Shown here: positions 10,443 through 21,507 of the stretch, piece by piece
How the letters are laid out: each line of letters starts with the position of its first letter
Numbering within the stretch: position 1 is the first letter of the stretch
From: Adiantum capillus-veneris
Lineage: Eukaryota; Streptophyta; Polypodiopsida; Polypodiales; Pteridaceae
Length of the DNA stretch: 64,000 bases
Reading direction: 5' to 3'
NCBI GenBank assembly: GCA_014529385.2
Contig: CM043945.1
Location: 3,630,312-3,694,311, forward strand
Made by a program: the position numbers and the translations under genes
Notes under the pieces: model-generated
The model's input: only the letters and a program-made list of their open reading frames with translations
The model's database searches: none
Told to the model about the DNA's origin: nothing

Positions 10443-11281
10443 AGCATCATTTTAAGAATTGAAAAGGTTCATATTATCCTTAAGCTAGGTTCCTTGTATC
10501 CGTCTATAGCATCTTTAAAAGGATAATTCTTAAACTTAATAAGATATTGTTAGATAATCTTACAGTGTCTTAATACCTTGCCTTCATGTTGTAGGATGGA
10601 CTCAGATTTAAGTACTTCTTCTTGATCTTGGAATTTTGGAGGGTCTACAACTATTTCTTATTTTGGTGGCACTCCTTTGTAAGGCTTAAGTAGGATTATG
10701 CATGTGCCAATGGTTGGGAAACTTTAATTGATAAGCCATCTCATTGATTGGCTTAAGAATTCAAAAAGGACCATAGTATCTTTTTGTTGGCTTATAATAA
10801 TACTCTTGGTGGCCCGTAGGATTCTTGCCCGTAGTATGCTTTAGACCAACCTTGAGAAACGTTAGCAAGACCCAATCATATTTCTTAAAGGCTAAGGCTC
10901 TTCTGTGCTTATTAGTAGCAGCCCTTTTTGCCTTTGCTGTGAAATAGATATAGCCTCTTGAATCTTTGGAAAAAATTCTTGTGAGTTTCGGCTATATTCA
11001 TCAGCAGCGAAGATCTTCCATGTACTTTAAGTACTGAGGGACTTTTAGATATTCCCTCTTTAACCTTGAAAGGTGCTTTTTCCATAGAAGTATGTACAAT
11101 GTCATTGTACGCATACTCTATAAGAGGTAGGTAATTCTCTCATTGGAGAACATTGATCTACTTCCATGACATAGGCTTTTAGTAGATTCAAGAATTGTTA
11201 GATTAGTTATTTCACTTTGGTGGGTAGCACATAGCCTATTTCCATTTACAAGATAACCATGAAAGACGACACATGACTTTC
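10443..11281 (-). pseudogene. Integrase C-terminal remnant, family A
   Basis: On the minus strand this encodes degraded pieces matching the C-terminal part of the intact integrases at 26119 and 29510: LPLIEYAYNDIVHTS, VLKVHGRS, and an end like that of the chromodomain region. The catalytic core with its DDE residues is missing between this piece and the RNase H remnant at 11282. Several frameshifts and stops are visible. Confidence 0.75.
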
Positions 11282-12720
11282 TCACAAAGGGAGCCTATTT
11301 CCATTTAGAAGATAACCATCCTCTAAGGTGACTGGTTCTTCTTTCTTCTCTAATGCAAAGGCTGTAATTACATACTTAAAGTCTCGGTCAGTAGCATACT
11401 CATCTATCATAAAAGATAGATCATTGTGAGTTGATATTGACACCACATTTACCCTTGGTTGTTGTGAAAGTGCATCGGTCACTTGATTGTGCTTGCTAGT
11501 AATGTGAGAAATATGAAATTTTAATTGCGAAAGAAAAGAAAATTTCCCATCTCATTTATTTGTTGGAAAGCTTGGTTTATGTCATGAAATACTTGAGACT
11601 ATGGTGGTATGCTCACAAAATAAATGGAGTCCCCAATAGATAGGGCTTCCATGTGCCTAGGGCATGTAGAATAGCTAAAAGCTCTTTTTCGTATATAGCC
11701 AAGACCCGTTCATAGCCATTGAGCCTTCAGCTCTCATGTGCTATGTCATGCCCTTCTTGAAGCAAGACTGCTCCAAGGCAATCACCACAAGCATCACATT
11801 GGACCTCAAATGGCTTTGAGAGATCCGGAAGCATAAAGACTGGCTGGGAGGTAAGATTCTCTTTGAGCTTGTCAGAAGCATTTTTCTTTTTAGCATTCCA
11901 TGAATACTTAATGTTGTCCTTTGTTAAGTCATGTAATGGTCCTGCTATTTGAGAGAATCTTTTTTTGAAGCATCTATAATATGCACACATACGAATAAAG
12001 CTTCGTAGCTCATATACATTCCTTGGATTAGGCCATGCCTTTATTACCTCTAGCTTAGATGGATCCATACGGATACCATCCTGAGAGATAATATGACCTA
12101 AACATTGAATCTCTTGAATGAAAAAATTGCTCTTCTTTTGATTGATAAAAAGCTTGTTCTCCCTCAAGGCTTGAAAGATCACCTAGAGATGTTTTTTGTG
12201 CTCCCCCAAGGACTTGGAGTAGATGATGATATCATCAAAGAACACTCTAGTGAATTTGCTAAAGATTTTCTCCATTAAATGATTGAACTTAGCTAGAGAA
12301 TTTTTCAAACCAAAAGGCACGACAAAATATTCATAAAGTCTAAACATTGTACAAACTGTGATCTTTTCGATATCTTCATTCACTATCCTTATTTGATGAT
12401 AGCCATTTTTAAGGTCAATCCTACTGAAGTAGGTAGAGCCTTGTACCTTATCAAACAGACCTTCAACCTGCGGAATGGGAAATTTGTTCTTGATAGTGAT
12501 AAGGTTTAGTGCCCTATAGTCCACACATATGCGGTAGGTACCGTATTTCTTTTGCACTAAAAGAACTGTGAGCAAAAGGGGGAGGAGCTAGGCCTCACCA
12601 TCCCTTTGTCTACCAATTCTTGCACTTTCCTCATGATCTCCTCTTGTTGAGCTGTTGAAACTTGATAAGGAGGCTTGTTAGGTAGTGAGATTCCTGGTAG
12701 GAGCTCAATTTGATAGTCAT
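11282..12720 (-). pseudogene. Reverse transcriptase and RNase H, family A
   Basis: Reading down the minus strand: an RT N-terminal stretch (LLPGISLPNKPPYQVS, VQELVDKGMVRPS), then YGTYRICVDYRALN, FSRIDLKNGYHQIRI, the active-site box FFDDIIIYS (Y/F-x-DD form), QCLGHIISQDGIRMDP, and RNase H with FEVQCDACGDCLGAVLLQEG, then a late piece DALSQQPRVNVVSI. A stop at 12180-12182 splits RT. The segment between 11482 and 11727 is frameshifted. It belongs to a Ty3/gypsy polyprotein related to the family A integrases, and it is inactive. Confidence 0.88.
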
Positions 12721-12951
12721 TATCCCCTCATTTGGAGGTAGTCCATAGAGATATCATCCATAAAAAAATCTTGGAATCCTATTAGAAAATTAGACAAGTC
12801 TAACTCTTCTTGATTCCTACCATTTTCATTTGATGAAACATTGGGACCTTTTAGGGACTCTTTGACAAAAATTGTGTACGCAAAAACTGATCTTTTCATG
12901 GATTTGTTAAAAGCAGAAGAATTTACAAGTGGTATAGTACGACCGGACTCA

Positions 12952-13930
12952 TTAGCATCTATATACATGATTTTTTTTTCTATAGGTAAGGTAGATTCCC
13001 CTTTCATGGGACTTCATGTTGGTAGCCATGCGGTTAAACCATGGTGCCCCTTGGATAACATCGTCATGTTGGAGAAGAGAGATGAAGGAATCTTCTTTGT
13101 CAACATAACCCTGGACATGGAGCCTCAATTTACCAATCAAGGGAGTAACTGCAGCTTCTTTCCCCTTGAAGGCTCCATTGGCGACAGCCACATCTCCCAT
13201 CTCATCAGCTTGAATGCCTAACTTGGTGGCCAACTTCGTTGATATGAAATTGTAAGTAGAGCTAGGGTCAAACAAGATGAAGGCATCATGCTCCCTTACC
13301 TTTCCCCAAGCACAGGAGAGAGGTGATCCTTTGCAATGAGAATCCTCTTTTGGAGCTTTGATTGTGGAAGCTCTAGGAGTCTCATTGCGGGCATTTCTTT
13401 TGGGGCAAGAACGATACCCATGTCCTTGCTCCCCACACTCAAAGCATTTGTGGTCCTTACAAAAAGCTTCTAGCTCTTCAAGAGAGACTTTATTTTGACC
13501 TTTGTAAACTCCCTTCTCCTTGGACCGATTGCTGTTGTTGTTGTTGTTGGGAACAGTTTTGGGCTTTGTTCTTCCCCTTTGATTCATTTGATCTTTGTTT
13601 TCCATGGGCTTGGAATTCCTTTTAGCCCCTTGTTGGAAATTGATGCACAAAGTAACCATAGTGTGGTGGATTACTTTGGTGATAGAACCAAGCCATTGGG
13701 AGTTGACATACTTGGCCATTTCTTCAGGTAATCCCGCATAGAATTGTTGTTTTTTTCTAACGAAGTCTATCTTTTGAAAGACAGTAGCCTTGAGATGTAG
13801 ATCCCAAAACTTGTCTACATATTTTGGATAGACTTGTTGAAGAGGGTGGTGGACACACTCTATATCCTAAAAAAAGTAAGGGGGTAAGATAGCATTACAC
13901 CTCTTGATGGCTTCTTACCTAGTGAGAAGG
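12952..13930 (-). pseudogene. Gag C-terminus and protease, family A
   Basis: The minus strand encodes a Gag end (KKQQFYAGLPEEMAKYVNSQ), a basic Asn-rich linker, a CCHC knuckle (CFECGEQGHGYRSC) and an aspartic protease with AFILFDPSSTYNFIS and a V-I-x-G-A-P-W-F loop. The frame is open for 255 codons from 13719 down to 12952 and then breaks. 12720-12951 encodes the protease-RT linker. Gag and protease lie in one frame, as in many plant gypsy elements. The capsid part upstream of 13930 is missing here. Confidence 0.85.
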
Positions 13931-14218
13931 TAAGGGAGGTGGCCAGGGGAAAGGGAAGGGCGGGGGGGGGACCACTTTGACCTCTTTTCCCCTACTTTTT
14001 GGCCCGGATGAAATACACTAAAAATTTGAAATTTTCAAAAGAAATCAAAATTCAAATTTTATTTCCTTAAAAGGCCTCAAACCTATCTCATGTTGATCAA
14101 AAAAGCATTTTTGACCTTCAAAATAAAAAATGTGCACTTAAAGAAAAATGATTAAAAAAAAATCAAAACATCATTTTCCACCCTTTAAAGTCTTTCTAGA
14201 CCTATTCTATAGCTACAA
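13931..14218. other. AT-rich spacer with a poly-G run
   Basis: No gene is seen. It contains a 9-10 base G run near 13962 and A/T-rich low-complexity DNA, and it ends at the TG that starts the family A LTR. Confidence 0.6.
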
Positions 14219-15703
14219 TGTCATAAAATCTATCTTACCAACCCAAATGATTTTCTTGTATTAAATTGATCACTTAATGTGGGGGAATAAAAGGGAACAA
14301 GGGTTAGAATATAGACATGCGACTTATGGATCTATTTCAACACGGGGCCAAAGTCAAAGGGTCCAAATGAGAAATGGTATGTCAAAGCACATTGCTAGGT
14401 AATGGAGCTTAAAGACCTTAGGATTAGCTTTATTAAAGACCTCCAAAGGTTAGTGATAAAAGTCCTTAGACCTTTGGCAAGCTAGGACTATGCTTGAGGT
14501 GGGAACCCGGACGAAGCTTGAGGTGATTGTCGTGCTTGCTGACTAAGGTACTTGAGGTGCTTGTCGTGCTCGTTGACTAAGGTGCTTGAGGTGCTTTTCA
14601 TGCTTGATGAGTAAGGTGCTTGAGAAGCTTCCCATGCATTGGAGGGGGGGGGGGGGGGGGGGGTAAGGTGCTTGAGGGGCTTGAGTAAAAAAGAGACCCT
14701 ACAAAGGAGAGGGAAAGCCCCAAAGTTGGGGGAATCTTTGACTTAACCTCCTACTCACCCAAAGGGCACCCCCTTTCTCAAGGGGCACATGGACACATGT
14801 CAAGCTCTCCCTATGCTTAGCCGCATGATGTGCTTGAATCCTGTTGGTTGGGTTAAAGAGGGGTCCAATAAGCTTCTAGTTTAATTCAACAAATATCTAG
14901 ATATTATCAAGCCCTCTCTCTCAAAGGGTTAAGGAGGACACTTGTCCTAATTCTACCCTTGTTGCTTGATATGCTTTATGCATGTGATTGGCTAGCCTTA
15001 GAAGAATCATAATTAAGCTTCAGCTACAAGGGGGGGGGGGGGGTCGACCAAGGCAAGTTAGCCGTGTGCTTGGGGGTATACACCCTCTCACACACTCATT
15101 TTTTACACATTCTCACTTGGTGAAAGTGCAAGAGCTCCGTCTCCTTCTCCAAGCAAGTAGAGAGGTTGAGAGCCTACACCAACACTCTTGGCTATGGAAT
15201 GCAAATCCAACCAAGAGCCATGCTTCAATGCTTAAGCTTGCCATTGTCTCCATCTTCATTACTATGCTATTATGCTATGCTAAGCAAGAAGATTGATGAT
15301 AAGTGAGGAACTATTTCTTTCTCCTATGAATGATTCTTCTTCCTCTTCCCTACCCTCATTCCCCACTAGAACTCTCCACCTTCGAAGGTATTTGAGGCCT
15401 TGGGAGTGAGGCCGGGGATGGTTAATGATACCAAGTCTCTCTTTATGGGAGAATCTATAATACAAAATCCTATTGGAGGGGGGACCGGCTCCACATAAAT
15501 TGGGTCCTCAACTGTTATCAAGTTCTCTAATTCTCTCTCTTGCAAAACTATTGTTGATGCCAAGTTAATTAAGTATAATGGTTATGTTGCTACCACTAAT
15601 TAAGTTCACCCTCTATGTTCTTAAAGTAGTCTCATATTAATGCTCACTATAGTTCTCTTAATTCTGCTATTCTCAATTTTCATAGGCCATCTCCATTAGT
15701 ACA
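14219..15703 (+). mobile_element. LTR of family A, plus orientation
   Basis: It starts TGTCATAAAATC and ends TTAGTACA, 1485 bp, followed by a primer site. Blocks match the reverse complement of the minus-strand LTRs at 24162 and 27558: the TGTCATAA start, AAATGATTTTCT, the GGAGGGGGGACCGGCTCCA block near 15475, and TCCTCAACTGTT. It holds poly-G tracts (14644-14663, 15030-15043) and a 34-bp tandem repeat. Confidence 0.8.
14517..14652 (+). repeat. 34-bp tandem repeat inside the family A LTR, four copies
   Basis: Copies begin with CTTGAG at 14517, 14551, 14585 and 14619, an exact 34-bp period. Each contains GTGCTTG- and GACTAAGGT-like blocks. A poly-G run follows the fourth copy. Confidence 0.85.
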
Positions 15704-15704
15704 T

Positions 15705-15716
15705 TGGTATTAGAGC
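15705..15716 (+). promoter_or_regulatory. Primer-binding site, initiator-Met type (family A)
   Basis: TGGTATTAGAGC lies one base after the LTR end. It differs at one position from the usual TGGTATCAGAGC. Confidence 0.85.
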
Positions 15717-15867
15717 TATTGGTTTCTCTTTTCTTGCTTAAGAAGAGAGGTCCTTAAGTTTCCATGAAAGGTTGGACATGTTCATTGCAATAGGTTAAGT
15801 GGGATAGGGATCTATTATCTTGGTTGAAAAGGACTTAGTACAAGAAAATCACTAAGTTCCTCTGAAG

Positions 15868-16440
15868 ATGTGGCTCCACAAAGATGGCGATCTAAATGGT
15901 CGCCAACTTCTTGCAAGAGGAAACGGTCAACCCAAAGTCTTTTCCTTGTCACTCCTAAAGGGAAGAGAGGAAACAAAGAAAGAAAAAGGCAAGAAAGAGT
16001 TCACCCTCTTCTCTTTCTTCTTCACCTTCCTCCCCTTCCAACGAAAGCAACAATTATTCTCCTAGAGAATATAAGAGGAGAGGACATCGCAAATCCTACC
16101 CTGCATGGAGAAGGTCCCAAAAGCTCAAGAAATTCAAAGAGGGAGGAAAGAGTATCTCTTCTTACCTATGATGGCACCTTTGGTGCTACTAACAAAGTAT
16201 TGGCCTTCATCCAACAATTTGATGCGGCCTTTGGAGACGAAGGCTTCACAAAGTCCTCCAAGATATGTCATGTAGTTATGCACTTCTAGAAATGTGCTCA
16301 TCAATGGTGGGCTAGCCTTCATGGCAATGGCAAAGCCTCAAAGACATGGAAAATTCTACGAGTATTGGTTGGCCTCTAATTATCCTTAATCTCAAAGGGC
16401 CCCTAGAGGGTTCATATTTTTCCTAATGTTATGGCATTAG
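15868..16440 (+). pseudogene. gag: Gag N-terminal fragment, family A
   Basis: After the primer site the plus strand encodes a low-complexity Lys-rich start and then a Gag capsid beginning: TYDGTFGATNKVLAFIQQFDAAFGDEGFT, a stop in place of a Gln codon at 16288, and HQWWASLHGNGKASKTWK. The WW and TW pattern is that of plant gypsy Gag. It is cut off at 16440 by the family D LTR, which is inserted after ATTAG. Confidence 0.8.
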
Positions 16441-17436
16441 TATTAACTGAGACAACGTCAGTTAACAGAAGATGCTAAAGACCAAGAAGATCAAAGTGAA
16501 GAAACAATAAAGATAAGAGTTACACATTTATCACACGTTTTCTCAAAATGGTCACGTATTGTAAATTTCCGATTCATTTCAAGCCATTGTAATATTTTAA
16601 TGTGTTACAGGCTCAATAAGAGTTCCAAGATGTAAAGCATAGGTCACTTAGTGTACATGGGTTGCAGATACAATAAGTGTGGAGTCTCAAAGGTCTTGGG
16701 CACCGGACATTACACATTTTAGATCTTGGCTAAGGTATAAAAACCAACTTTGTAAAGTTTTTATTAAGTTTTTGGATAAGAAATACATAGCGTGAGCTAA
16801 CGGTGCTCACTTCTCTCCTTCTCGCGCTTCCTACTCCCTCTCCCGTTGTCACATTGTGATTGTGTTTGATGCATTGCAACCACAGGTAAGAGCTCTACGC
16901 ATTGACATAAGCCATTTACAATATTTTGTAGCTTTTGGCGTCGCCGACCCGTGGCCTAATTTCATCATAACTAGGAATTTACACTTTTAAATTGAAAACT
17001 AAGCGTAGGCGGGGTATTGGGGCATCATTGCTAAGCATTTAGATATATTTTGGATCGAAAACGACTAGGTCAAAAATCCACTGTTGTTAATAATTGCGAT
17101 TTTGGAACTTGACCTAAAAGTGAGGTTTGAGACCATAAGCATGTGTGCTTAGGTCTTATAGACTCGTCCTAGAAGTTTCGTTATGTTTGGATATCATTTG
17201 ATGCTATAGCAAACGTGATTTGTTTGCCGATGAGCGATTGGCTTTTGGTGATTTCAGTCACTTGAGTGTAGCTTGAGTTAGATGCGAGTTGTTAGTTGTT
17301 TTCCGAGAGATTGACAATCTCTTGTAGCCTCTATGCACTAGTCGAGTCAGCTCTGTCCCATGGATTGACAATTTAATCGTGGTTCTCGCTAATACTGCAA
17401 TAAGATCGGATGGTGAGGTTAGACATGCGTCCCACA
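16441..17436 (+). mobile_element. 5' LTR of family D, copy 2
   Basis: It starts TATTAACTGAGACAACGTC (TG changed to TA) and ends CCCACA before an Asp-tRNA-type primer site, 996 bp. It aligns with the LTR at 9211-10082 over the first 500 bp or so and is more diverged beyond. Confidence 0.85.
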
Positions 17437-17438
17437 TT

Positions 17439-17457
17439 TGGCGCCATTGCCGGGGAC
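17439..17457 (+). promoter_or_regulatory. Primer-binding site, Asp-tRNA type (family D)
   Basis: TGGCGCCATTGCCGGGGAC follows the LTR after two bases. It differs by one base from the TGGCGCCGTTGCCGGGGA primer site known from the Athila/Tat branch of plant gypsy elements, which use Asp tRNA. This supports an Athila/Tat-type assignment even though no pol domain is visible. Confidence 0.85.
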
Positions 17458-18126
17458 GAATAGAACTAAACTAGGGAAAACACGAGCGTCTTGTGTATAC
17501 GTCCATTAACTTCCTCTACGTTCACCTAGAGTAAAACTTTCGTTTAGAAACCGCGTAGCTTAAGATTGTCGTCTTTTGCTGTGTAGAGGTAGCTTGGAGG
17601 TTAGTTGTACTTGCTGAGTGCCTTTAGGATTGTAGGATTGTAGATTTAGATTAGGATTTGGAGAATGATTGAAAGGCGAGACAAGTCTTAAGATCAAGGC
17701 TCTGAAAATCATAAAAAACAAGGAAATGAGTGTTTGTGGACACTTTCCACAACCCCATTGCATGAGAACCTAGGAGTAGGGTAAGTAGGATCCGAGGTGG
17801 ATTTCAGAACATTGCTGACTCCAAACGAATCATCTGTGAGTTGTTTATGTGAAGTTGTAGAGTTTCAGGTCTACGGCTAGAAATAACACGAAAGGACTCC
17901 AAACCACTCAATCCAACTGGAGAGTAAGCTTAAAAGTTGTATGAACCAGTGGTTAAGCTCAAGGATACTTTGAGGTAAAAATTTCAAGAGTTGGCCAAAA
18001 CTCAGATTATTTACTTTTTCTTGACATTTTATTCCAAATTAATTTTTGACTTGATTTATAGGCTCAAAATAGATCATGAAAAGATTGTCCAATGAAAAAG
18101 TTCAAAAAAGTGTCAGTTTTGGGCCT

Positions 18127-18154
18127 AAAGTTAATAATCGTGATTATTAACTTT
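18127..18154. repeat. Palindrome 1 of the array
   Basis: The arms AAAGTTAATAATC and GATTATTAACTTT are perfect. Only the central pair (GT) breaks the symmetry. Confidence 0.9.
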
Positions 18155-18414
18155 CAACTCAGTTTGACCAAGGTTCATACTAGTGATTCATTACATGTGT
18201 ACAAACAACTTTTGTAAAGGCACAAAAGATTTGGATCACCAAACTGACAAAAAACTAGGTGAAAACTAAAGTTTGTAATGACTTTCTGAGTCTTGAGTGT
18301 CAATTGGAAAAACATTTGTCCAAACTTGATGAAATTTGATTCATAGGCTTATATTGATGTGATAAACATGTTACATAATCACTTGATTAAAAATATGAAA
18401 ATTTTTATCAATTG

Positions 18415-18434
18415 TAAATAATCGCGATTATTTA
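18415..18434. repeat. Palindrome 2 of the array
   Basis: TAAATAATCG followed by its exact reverse complement gives a perfect 20-bp palindrome. Confidence 0.9.
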
Positions 18435-18709
18435 TATCTGCTCCATTTTTGTAACTTTTTTGACCAAGTAAACATACCACTAGTTTTACCATGTTGTAAT
18501 AAGCCCACAAACCAAATTTGGTAAGATTTGGATCATTGGATTGAAAATTGTGTGACTAAATTTGCAAAGTCAGTCTGCGGACAGAAAATTGATGACCATT
18601 TGACCAAAACTTGTCCAAACTTGATGAAACTTGGCTAGAGACCTTAACTTGAGGTGCTTAACAGGCCTGTGTCATGATTGGAACAAAAAATTGTAAAACT
18701 TTAGCAAAA

Positions 18710-18731
18710 GTAAATAATCACGATTATTTAC
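18710..18731. repeat. Palindrome 3 of the array
   Basis: The arms GTAAATAATC and GATTATTTAC are perfect, with a central AC mismatch. Confidence 0.9.
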
Positions 18732-18997
18732 ATATGCTCCAAAAATGACAATCTTGCATATTTGGGCATACCACAAGGTCAAGCACATCAAGTAGATATC
18801 ACAAATCCATTTTGGTAAAATTTGGATCATAAAGTGAGACTTAAGCCAAATTCTTGAAACCAGAGTCTGCGGACACGAAACATTTAATAAACTTGATGAA
18901 TCTTGTTCAAATTAAGTTTTAACTTGATTCATAGGCTCAAAATAGATCGTAAAAAGACTGTCTAGTGAAAAAGTTGAAAAAATTATTCATTTTAGGT

Positions 18998-19029
18998 CAA
19001 AAGTTAATAATCGCGATTATTAACTTTTG
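18998..19029. repeat. Palindrome 4 of the array, perfect 32 bp
   Basis: CAAAAGTTAATAATCG is followed immediately by its exact reverse complement. It is the longest perfect palindrome I noticed in the window. Confidence 0.92.
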
Positions 19030-19320
19030 GCTCAAAACTGATCAAGGTTGATACCATCGACTCTATGCATGATTGCAAACATCTTTTGTGAAGGCTCATA
19101 GAGTTTGGATCACAAAACAGGCTAAAAACTTGGTAAAAACTGAAATCTGTACTGATTGTCGATAAATCAAGTTTGACTTGATGAATCTTGTTCAAATTAA
19201 GCTCATCAATTATAGTGCTAGCCCTGAACTGATGAGCAACATCAAGATTGGCACTTTCCTCTTCCTCAGCTTTTAAATCAATTTTCTCTTCTAATATTTC
19301 AGTTGTCTCAAGTTTTGAGA

Positions 19321-19674
19321 CTATGGCAACATTGCCAATTGCTTGCTATTTGTCCAGGTATCTTCATCTTCTGCTTGGTCTTTCCCCTGCCCTTCAAATT
19401 TGAGCCACAAGAAAAGGATGAAAGAAAGTTCCTTTGGGACAAGATTACAAGGCTTGATATGGATAGGACAATACAAAGGAGTCAAAGAAGGAGAAGAATA
19501 CTTTTTCTTGAGAGTTCCCAGTTTCCTTGTGACATTTCCCTTGTCAACTGAGTTATGTGTGAAATCTGTGGCATGCAAATATTCTTTGCCCTCTTGTACA
19601 TAGGACTTGCCTTGGGTTCTTCCTTCAAACTCGAGTAAATCCTCTAATAAATAGTCCTTAAGCCTCTCTACCAC
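19321..19674 (-). CDS. Unrecognised minus-strand ORF in family D
   Basis: A 117-codon frame reads MVERLKDYLLEDLLEFEG at its start. It is charged, has no motif I know, and lies antisense within a plus-strand element. Overlapping plus-strand frames are shorter. It could be chance or a captured antisense gene. Confidence 0.2.
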   Translation of the reverse strand: MVERLKDYLLEDLLEFEGRTQGKSYVQEGKEYLHATDFTHNSVDKGNVTRKLGTLKKKYSSPSLTPLYCPIHIKPCNLVPKELSFILFLWLKFEGQGKDQAEDEDTWTNSKQLAMLP

Positions 19675-19719
19675 ATCTGTAAGGTTAAACTGAGGATTAA
19701 GAATTTAGTCAAGGTGTCC

Positions 19720-20640
19720 AGATATCACCGAAGGTTGAAAAGATTGTTAGGTTTGCAAATGATTTTGCATCCACTGCCACAAGTGTGCAATCATTCATGA
19801 GTCTAAGGGACACATCAGACAGAATGATGTTAGCTTTGTATGGTACACATAATTCATATGCACACTATGTAGACCAAAAAGGGAAACTATACAAAAAGGA
19901 TCAACCAGTGTTTGAACGACCCACATACCAGCTCATAGAAGTGCGTCCAGTGATAGATCAGAAAGGATGGTTCATCTCAGAGGAAATAATATATTATAGC
20001 CCATCCTCTCTAGAGCTGAAGGATATTACTCGAGTGAACCCAACAATATGTTTAGAGCCAACTCTCCTCCATTGGAAATCAAGCTTCGATGTTGTGACCA
20101 AACGAGCATATACTTGGACCAAAATAGTCGTAGATATAGACAAGAGTCTAGTATCTATGATGCCTTGGGTCCTGAAACAACAGAAGCTCATATCATAGGA
20201 GACCCATGGGATAGACAATATCAGGGCAAAGATAATGCTATCTACAACTTGACTTGGGGAATAATTTGTCATGTTTCACGGAGATACATAGGAAACTATG
20301 CAGAAGGTTTACAGATGCCAAACATCAATAGTTCTACCCAAAGTGTACCTTCACAATCCCAAAAGGTGAGACTCAACCAGAGCCAAACAGTTTTGAGCTC
20401 TCACAATGAAGCAGGCTATAGTGATCACCCTAGGAAGGGGGGAGATGCAAATTCATCAAGCTTAGCTCTAGTACCAGAAAATGCTACACCAGTTAGAAGC
20501 CTAAGAACTTCTAGCCAGCAGACCCCTTCAAAGCAAAAACCATTGGAAGATCATATGGTTGTTGGAAGTTTTCCATTGACCCAAAAACCATCAAAATTTG
20601 CAGAAAAATTCTTCTATGAAGATCATCGGGGACAAAAGTT
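19720..20640 (+). pseudogene. Unrecognised ORF of family D, part 1 (frameshifted)
   Basis: Two overlapping frames (19785-20198, then 20048-20644) together give about 300 residues of protein-like sequence. The first has LYGTHNSYAHYVDQKGKLYKKDQPVFERPTYQ-type hydrophilic and aromatic sequence. The second has IIGDPWDRQYQGKDNAIYNLTWGIICHVSRRYIG and then a Ser/Gln/Pro-rich stretch. The switch near 20150 suggests a frameshift. Position after the leader suggests a Gag-like role, but no CCHC knuckle or major homology region is visible. I do not recognise the family. Confidence 0.35.
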
Positions 20641-20644
20641 TTAG

Positions 20645-21172
20645 TTGATCTCCACAAGTCAAAGTCAAAAGCCGAGAAATCCCATAGTGTTCAAACAGTT
20701 GCATGAGACCAAGCTCGCATATGCATATCAAGATGCACATGGTAACGAATATCAACAAGGTCATGACCTTGTACAAACCCATGTGGATGGTATGACTAAA
20801 GTCGAGGACTATCTGAAGATGATGCAAAGCCTCAAGCTGCTAGAACAGGTGATAGAAAATTCAAAATCACCAAAATCTCCTCCGAAGAGACAGATTCTAT
20901 CAGAAAGTACAGTGGATCTTCTAAGATTAAATGCAGGCCCACAATGCAGGCACACAATGCTCAACATTGCAAGAAAAAGGTGCGTATTACAACAAAATGA
21001 GCCAACATCAATTGAAGCAGGTGATCAAAGCAAAGAAGATGCAGATAAAGCTCAACCAAAGGACAATGCCACAACAAAAGCAGTCAATCAAGAAAGAAAT
21101 CCTAAGACGATCAAGTGCAGCATTGTTAGTGAAAACAAAGAAAAGATGTCAAAAGAAGTAAAGCTCAGCTAG
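20645..21172 (+). CDS. Unrecognised ORF of family D, part 2
   Basis: 175 codons directly follow the stop of part 1 in the same frame, so a single TAG separates them. It is rich in Lys, Gln and Ser, with segments such as LHETKLAYAYQDAHGNEYQ. It may be a linker region of a Gag-type polyprotein. No domain is recognised. Confidence 0.3.
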   Translation: MISTSQSQKPRNPIVFKQLHETKLAYAYQDAHGNEYQQGHDLVQTHVDGMTKVEDYLKMMQSLKLLEQVIENSKSPKSPPKRQILSESTVDLLRLNAGPQCRHTMLNIARKRCVLQQNEPTSIEAGDQSKEDADKAQPKDNATTKAVNQERNPKTIKCSIVSENKEKMSKEVKLS

Positions 21173-21214
21173 ACAAGAACCTCATGTCCTTTTGCACTTG
21201 GAAAAGATGTGGAC

Positions 21215-21410
21215 AACCATAACTGGAAGATGCTTCTGAATTTGTGAGAATATCTAGAGACAAACGAGCAGAATGTTGGGGAATCATCTCCACCACCGTT
21301 GAAGTAAGTTCACAGATCATCATAGCTCAATTCCACGTGATCACAACAAAGGATATGCCAGACGTTATCATAATGGGAATGCCAATGGCCTAGAAGATGT
21401 TAGAGATACA
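21215..21410 (+). pseudogene. Possible aspartic-protease C-terminal remnant
   Basis: One frame encodes FVRISRDKRAECWGIIST and then AQFHVITTKDMPDVIIMGMP before a stop. D-V-I-I-M-G-M-P resembles the D-I-I-L-G-x-P-W-L loop near the C-terminus of retropepsins. No catalytic D-S/T-G is seen upstream. The call rests on one motif. Confidence 0.3.
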
Positions 21411-21507
21411 AAATTCAAAGAAGATCCAATCTTGAGAGGCAACAAAGAATGAAGACCAAGACTGGTCACCCACGCATGATAGTACAAGGTCCTCAAGCAC
21501 AATTAAA

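Larger units (their letters stand above)
17458..19320 (+). other. Non-coding leader of family D copy 2 with palindromic repeats
   Basis: No ORF longer than about 70 codons is convincing. The second half (about 17990-19170) is an array of four diverged units of about 290 bp, each centred on a palindrome of the type TAATAATCGCGATTATTA. Units 1 and 4 resemble each other most, and so do units 2 and 3. Blocks such as TTTGGATCA, AACTTGATGAA and GTCTGCGGACA recur. Confidence 0.7.

Noticed and set aside
17990-19170. CRISPR-like array
   Set aside because: The unit is about 290 bp with diverged flanks and palindromic cores, inside a plant LTR element. There are no short repeats with unique spacers.
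19690-21172. Endogenous plant pararetrovirus proteins
   Set aside because: No movement-protein, coat-protein zinc knuckle or RT motif was seen, and the flanking LTR and Asp-tRNA primer site indicate an LTR retrotransposon.
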